This document shows positions 59,633 to 64,000 of a stretch of 64,000 nt of DNA, piece after piece. The notes beneath the pieces were generated by a model that was given only the letters and a program-made list of their open reading frames with translations, made no database searches and was not told the origin of the DNA. This DNA comes from Saccharum officinarum. Taxonomy: Eukaryota > Streptophyta > Magnoliopsida > Poales > Poaceae. The translations under genes and the position numbers were made by a program. The stretch is taken from positions 40,967,880 through 41,031,879 of the forward strand of contig CM036197.1 of the NCBI GenBank assembly GCA_020631735.1. The letters are read 5' to 3'. Positions within the stretch are counted from its first letter, which is position 1, and every line of letters begins with the position of its first letter.

Positions 59633-62600
59633 CTCCCTCTTGATCAATTAGCTCCTTGTAGTCTTTACTGTTTATCTATTATGCCTCTTTATGAATCTTT
59701 GGAAAACCCTGTGGGAAAAACCAAAGTAATATTGGTATACCAGGGAAAACTCCTTAAAATCCAGTGGGAAAAATAAGGAGAAAACACCATGATATAGAAT
59801 CACCAGTGTTATTAGACTATTTGAGATAAACCCAAAGCCTTAGTCTAAAAACACCTTGACCATAGGGTCAATACGCTTCAAATATCATCTTCCAAAAACC
59901 CCGTTGGGGAAAACTAGATGATATAGCATATACCTTTGTGTTGACATTGCCTCATTAAAATTTTATATGAGAAACCTCAAAAGGGAAAACTCACATAAAG
60001 AAAAGGGTACAATGCATCTTATGTCCCAATATCATCCGCCAAAAAACCCCTGTGGGGAAAAATAGATGATATGACATAACCTTGTGTTGATATTGCCTCA
60101 TTAAAAACTTTATATGAGAAACCCAAAGGGAAAAACTCATACAAAGAAAAAGTGCAATATGTTTGTAACAAGTTATTAATTAGAGAGACTCTCTCCCTGA
60201 TACCCGCATACCTCGAAGTAAATTCATACCAATGCACTCAACACATAAGAAATGTGGAGTATGGTAGATTCTGTGAATATCTCTACAAGATTATCACAAT
60301 ACTTAGTTTGCAAATGTTCATGTGCCCATATTCCCTATAGAACAATCCTGTTTTAGTGCAAAAATATTGCATTAAGTATAACTTGTCTCCATCTACACAA
60401 CACAAGTTGTACCTTTATAGATAATGACTATTAATTCATAGAATCAACACCACATAACTTCAACATGTGATATTTCATTCTGTCAAGCTATACACATTCA
60501 TGTGAAGCCTTGTACAATATAATGTTAGAATGATTAATGGAATTGATCACTAAATGTCTATTTAAAGACTATCACAAAATGGTCTTTCCATATCCATGTA
60601 AAGCCTATTTCAATGATCTGGAATTTAGGGATCTTATAGATAACCAGAATCATTATATCCACATAATCAGATCATGGATCACACCAGGACCACATGTGCT
60701 ATTTAAGATATCAAAAGATATTATTAACTTCAATCTACCAACATTTGGTAGGAGTAGCGCTATTACTAGATAGCAAATCATTGCAAAAATAATATCCGAT
60801 CGGGAACTTTTGCAAGATTTATTAGCGCATAAATAGCACAGAGATAATGGACCACATGTCCCAATATCTCATTTCAGTCACTATAGCATAAAACAATCTT
60901 CCTCTATTATAAGGTAGAACAACCATAGGATCCCTTCATATTGAATCACTCAATATGATCTGGATACAGATAGCTTTTCGTACAAAATCCTGAGAGAAGA
61001 TGCTTGGATTATAAACACAAAATAAAATTTTAGTTTAGTCCGTATCTTCCATCTCAAACTCCGTCTTTAGATTACAACATGCTATTAACATGTGTTCATC
61101 ACAAATGATGTCAAAATTATTGACTATCATATAACACTATGAAATCCAATCAAGGACTTCAAAATGAACACCACATGTAATCAATCTTGTATCCCTTCAG
61201 TTTAGAAAATACACAAAGTCGATTGTGCCAAATTCGACTTAACTGCTTTAAGCCATATATTGACTTAAGCAATACACAATATGTGTTGCGATTTTATGTA
61301 TGAGGGTTAGGTATGTGAACTCCTTCCTGAAAGCTTCACAAATACACCAAATCAAGTGATCATATAAATATATGCAATCACTGCATCTATCAACTATCAA
61401 CTGCAATGATAGATGCTTTTGTACTGCCAATCAAAAGATAGTATCAGAAATTTATAACTTACTATGGAGAATAATTTGCATTGAAAATCAATGCCTGGGT
61501 TTTGCGTAAACCCCTTGTGCTATTAGTCTTGCTTTGATCTCACCACCACATTGTTCTCAATCCATTCTAGGACGAAAACACTTTTGTACCCACAGTAAAG
61601 GTACCATGAGGTGTTGGCATCATAGCCCAAAACACCTCTTTTCTGGTGAGCAAGACTATCTCTGCATGTATTACATCACTCAACAAGTTCTAGTAAGAGT
61701 GAGCTAAGCACTCTACCATGATCTTATTGATTGGATGACTTGGAATATTGTATACAGTTTATTTAGAGAAGTACGTGTCAACACATATAGCCTTTCTATG
61801 ATATAATTCTCCAGTCCATCAAGACTCAAAGTACCCTGAATGACTCATCGTGATCTCCCGAAACGAGAGTCAGGGCTTCCCGATATCCTAGCATCAGCAT
61901 TTAGGTGCACCTCTGAGCTAGGTTTGTGGATGACATCCATCCACTGGGTAATAACCAAATTTTACCCACAAGGTGTCGCCAACCATAGGTTGACATGCAT
62001 TTACTATCTTATTAGAAGGAAAACCTTCTATTGCTAGAATGAATAATCCTGCTTTATGGCCATACTTCACCCCCTCTTATTTATAACTGGGAATTAAGTG
62101 GGTTTACTTGGTACCACCACTCTTTCTGGCACATATTTGCAATGGATTAAAAAGTTTATAAGACACCTTAGTAATCAGTAAATGCATTTGATAGTTTATT
62201 TGCAATATTATGCAAATCAATAATTCTTTGAACTCAAAATTTAGTATGTGATCCTAAACTTGAAAAGCCTTATGCATTCCAAATAATTTCCTGGCATTAT
62301 GTATGGTACATCAAATCTCCCCCTAATGCCTGGAAATGCTCATTATCAAAATAAAACCAGCGTATGGGTCATAACTAGATCCTCCATAAGAGATCTAAAT
62401 ACTTAACAATCGATGGAGATTGAAATCTCACATTGATCCTAGTTTTCTGTGTACCCATCAATGTATGCTATGGTGGTGAGATTGGTACGTGTTACGCAAA
62501 TAGGAAATCTTCTTGGATTCCCACATACTAAATGCATATGGGGGATATGCAGTTAATCTCAAATCAGGAGTGTATACCTGACCCCAACACGAAGTTGGCA

Positions 62601-64000
62601 AATAGAAATTCACTAACAATGGTCCTGCTATGACCTTGATGTCATACTCATAGATTTCATGTATCCTTTCAGACATGTAACTAAATTCTTGTTATGCCAA
62701 ACAATCATCATTATAGGTATAAAAATTCAGTGGTGTTCAGGATAATGAGCTCACAACAAGAGCCATTATTTACCAAATGCATGGTTGAGTGTGGATACTT
62801 TCACACACTCTAGATCATCTTATTGATGTATCTTTACAACCATGAAATATATGAACTGTCCATACAATCTTTGTATCGGACCCATATATATTATCTTGAA
62901 CATGATCAAGGAATCTAAGACATTTAGTCTGATTTTAAGATAAGAGGGTCTTAAAATATATTTCCCTTGTGACACTTATCATATCCACACTTTAGGAAAA
63001 TCTTGACCAAAAGAATTGCCAATCACCTCATCCCATATGATGGCCAAGTTGTTCATTTCAAATCCAGAATGCATCAACAGTGTGAAAAATTATCTTACAC
63101 GCAACATGTTGTACGTGGATAGTTGTATGCATAATACAACCAAAATGAGACTTATCTCATTACTTATATGCCATATCCAATGTTGTCCTTTTGTGTTCAC
63201 ATACGAAAACACATTTGGAAATCTCTATAATTTAGTAAGATGCGAGTTGAATTGGGACATAATTAAATATCCTCAATTGCTAACTCAATATCTAAGGACG
63301 AATGATAGTGGCAAAATAGGCCAAACAATCATTGCATCGCATCAGCGATGGCCAAAATATTCCCTCTTGTCATAAGAACTAGGAACATTTTACTCCCCTA
63401 GTTATAGAGTTTGTGGTACAAATACCCACTAGGCACATATCATTCCACATTGGAATGATTCCCGTACAATCTAAATATGACAAGAGTTTAATGAGATTCT
63501 CATCTAATATATAGAAATCCATAAATATTGCCGAGTATCAAATACATCGATATGATACCCACAATAATTATGCGTTGACAACACAAATATTACAACATCT
63601 TCGATGGACATTATCACATATTATCAATGGACGATGAGATTATCCCAAATCTCAAAACAAATCATTTGAAGCATATTCGATGATCATGTTGTCCATCTAT
63701 GTGATGTTCTCTTTACAAGAAAAGGAGAAGTGTTGTTATGTGATCCCATAAGGTCCAGTATAAACAATCAACCTCCTACGTGGCTTCAGATTTTAAGATT
63801 AAAGCACCCTTCATTTCTTATTTCTATAGCTCCTGTTTCATCCCTTATAAAATGTTGATATAGGTCAACTACAAATTTAAGAGTGCGGCATTGTTTAGCA
63901 CTATGCTAAACACAACCACATATATGATATTACTCTTTGTCATTCTTGGGTTCACATTGCCATCACTCATATTGCACATTAGGCCTTTTGTTTTTACTAG
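59633..64000 (-). mobile_element. Decayed copia internal region (minus strand)
   Basis: Runs from the purine tract beside the 3' LTR to the window end, at least 4.4 kb. It is AT-rich, with stops in every frame. Short peptides still match a copia RT on the minus strand at 61200-61600: KARLIAQG followed by a decayed GxDF-type block, then AVQKHLSLQL and, further on, a much-altered LYGLKQSGR-type block. Upstream gag/integrase parts were not identified by motif. The decay pattern (TAA/TGA where CAA/CGA/TGG would be expected) suggests cytosine deamination of methylated DNA. Confidence 0.66.
61200..61600 (-). pseudogene. Copia reverse transcriptase remnant
   Basis: Minus-strand open piece 61430-61248 starts MAVQKHLSLQL, aligned by eye to the RT segment before the first catalytic Asp block; KARLIAQG lies upstream near 61530. 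Stops separate the pieces. Identification rests on two short motifs plus their order and spacing. Confidence 0.55.

Noticed and set aside
60537..63375. Small plus-strand frames (60537-60773, 63016-63375) as genes
   Set aside because: They lie antisense to a decayed copia element and have no known domain.
1..64000. A previously undescribed multi-gene defence or biosynthetic system
   Set aside because: All confident genes are single, unrelated eukaryotic genes separated by repeats; nothing suggests a functional cluster.

Overview
The window is nuclear DNA from a flowering plant, almost certainly a panicoid grass (sorghum, sugarcane, Miscanthus and maize relatives are all possible). The evidence is spliced genes with GT/AG introns, GC-rich first exons, grass-type Tourist-like MITEs, and heavy nesting of LTR retrotransposons, LINE, MULE- and CACTA-like DNA. 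The species cannot be fixed from sequence alone. A 100-N gap at 49425-49524 shows this is a draft assembly.

Layout. 1-1183 is the 3' end of a BC10-like GT14 glycosyltransferase gene. About 1963-8577 is an old minus-strand L1-type LINE broken by two solo LTRs (3392-5903 and 6514-7669), each with a 5-bp target duplication. 8710-23160 is a gene island: a plastid fibrillin (PAP8 type, plus), an RlmH-like SPOUT RNA methyltransferase (plus), an unnamed conserved membrane protein (minus), a PPR pseudogene with a MITE fragment inside it, and a small organelle-targeted protein with a 4.3-kb intron. 23161-36930 has no recognisable protein gene. It holds a tRNA-derived SINE, Tourist-like MITEs, a Helitron-like terminus and short tandem repeats. 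39190-41361 is a two-pass membrane protein of the At1g16860 type, with a uORF in its leader. 44940-48479 is the 5' part of DNA ligase 4, followed in its intron by a copia fragment and the assembly gap. 49525-64000 is repeat DNA: a long fold-back with MULE-like termini, a CACTA-like element, a Pack-MULE-like element carrying a 2OG-oxygenase fragment, another MITE, and a decayed minus-strand copia element. The copia element's 3' LTR is interrupted by a second solo LTR of the same family as the one in the LINE.

How the genes relate. They are independent nuclear genes with housekeeping-type roles (cell-wall glycosylation, plastid lipid particles, organellar rRNA modification, DNA double-strand-break repair). 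I see no pathway cluster and no evidence for a novel multi-gene system. The most useful points are in DNA ligase 4: three single-base losses, each within a base doublet, that look more like consensus errors than decay; an inferred 7-nt microexon; and the absence of its 3' half from the window. Intact target duplications also date several nested insertions relative to each other.
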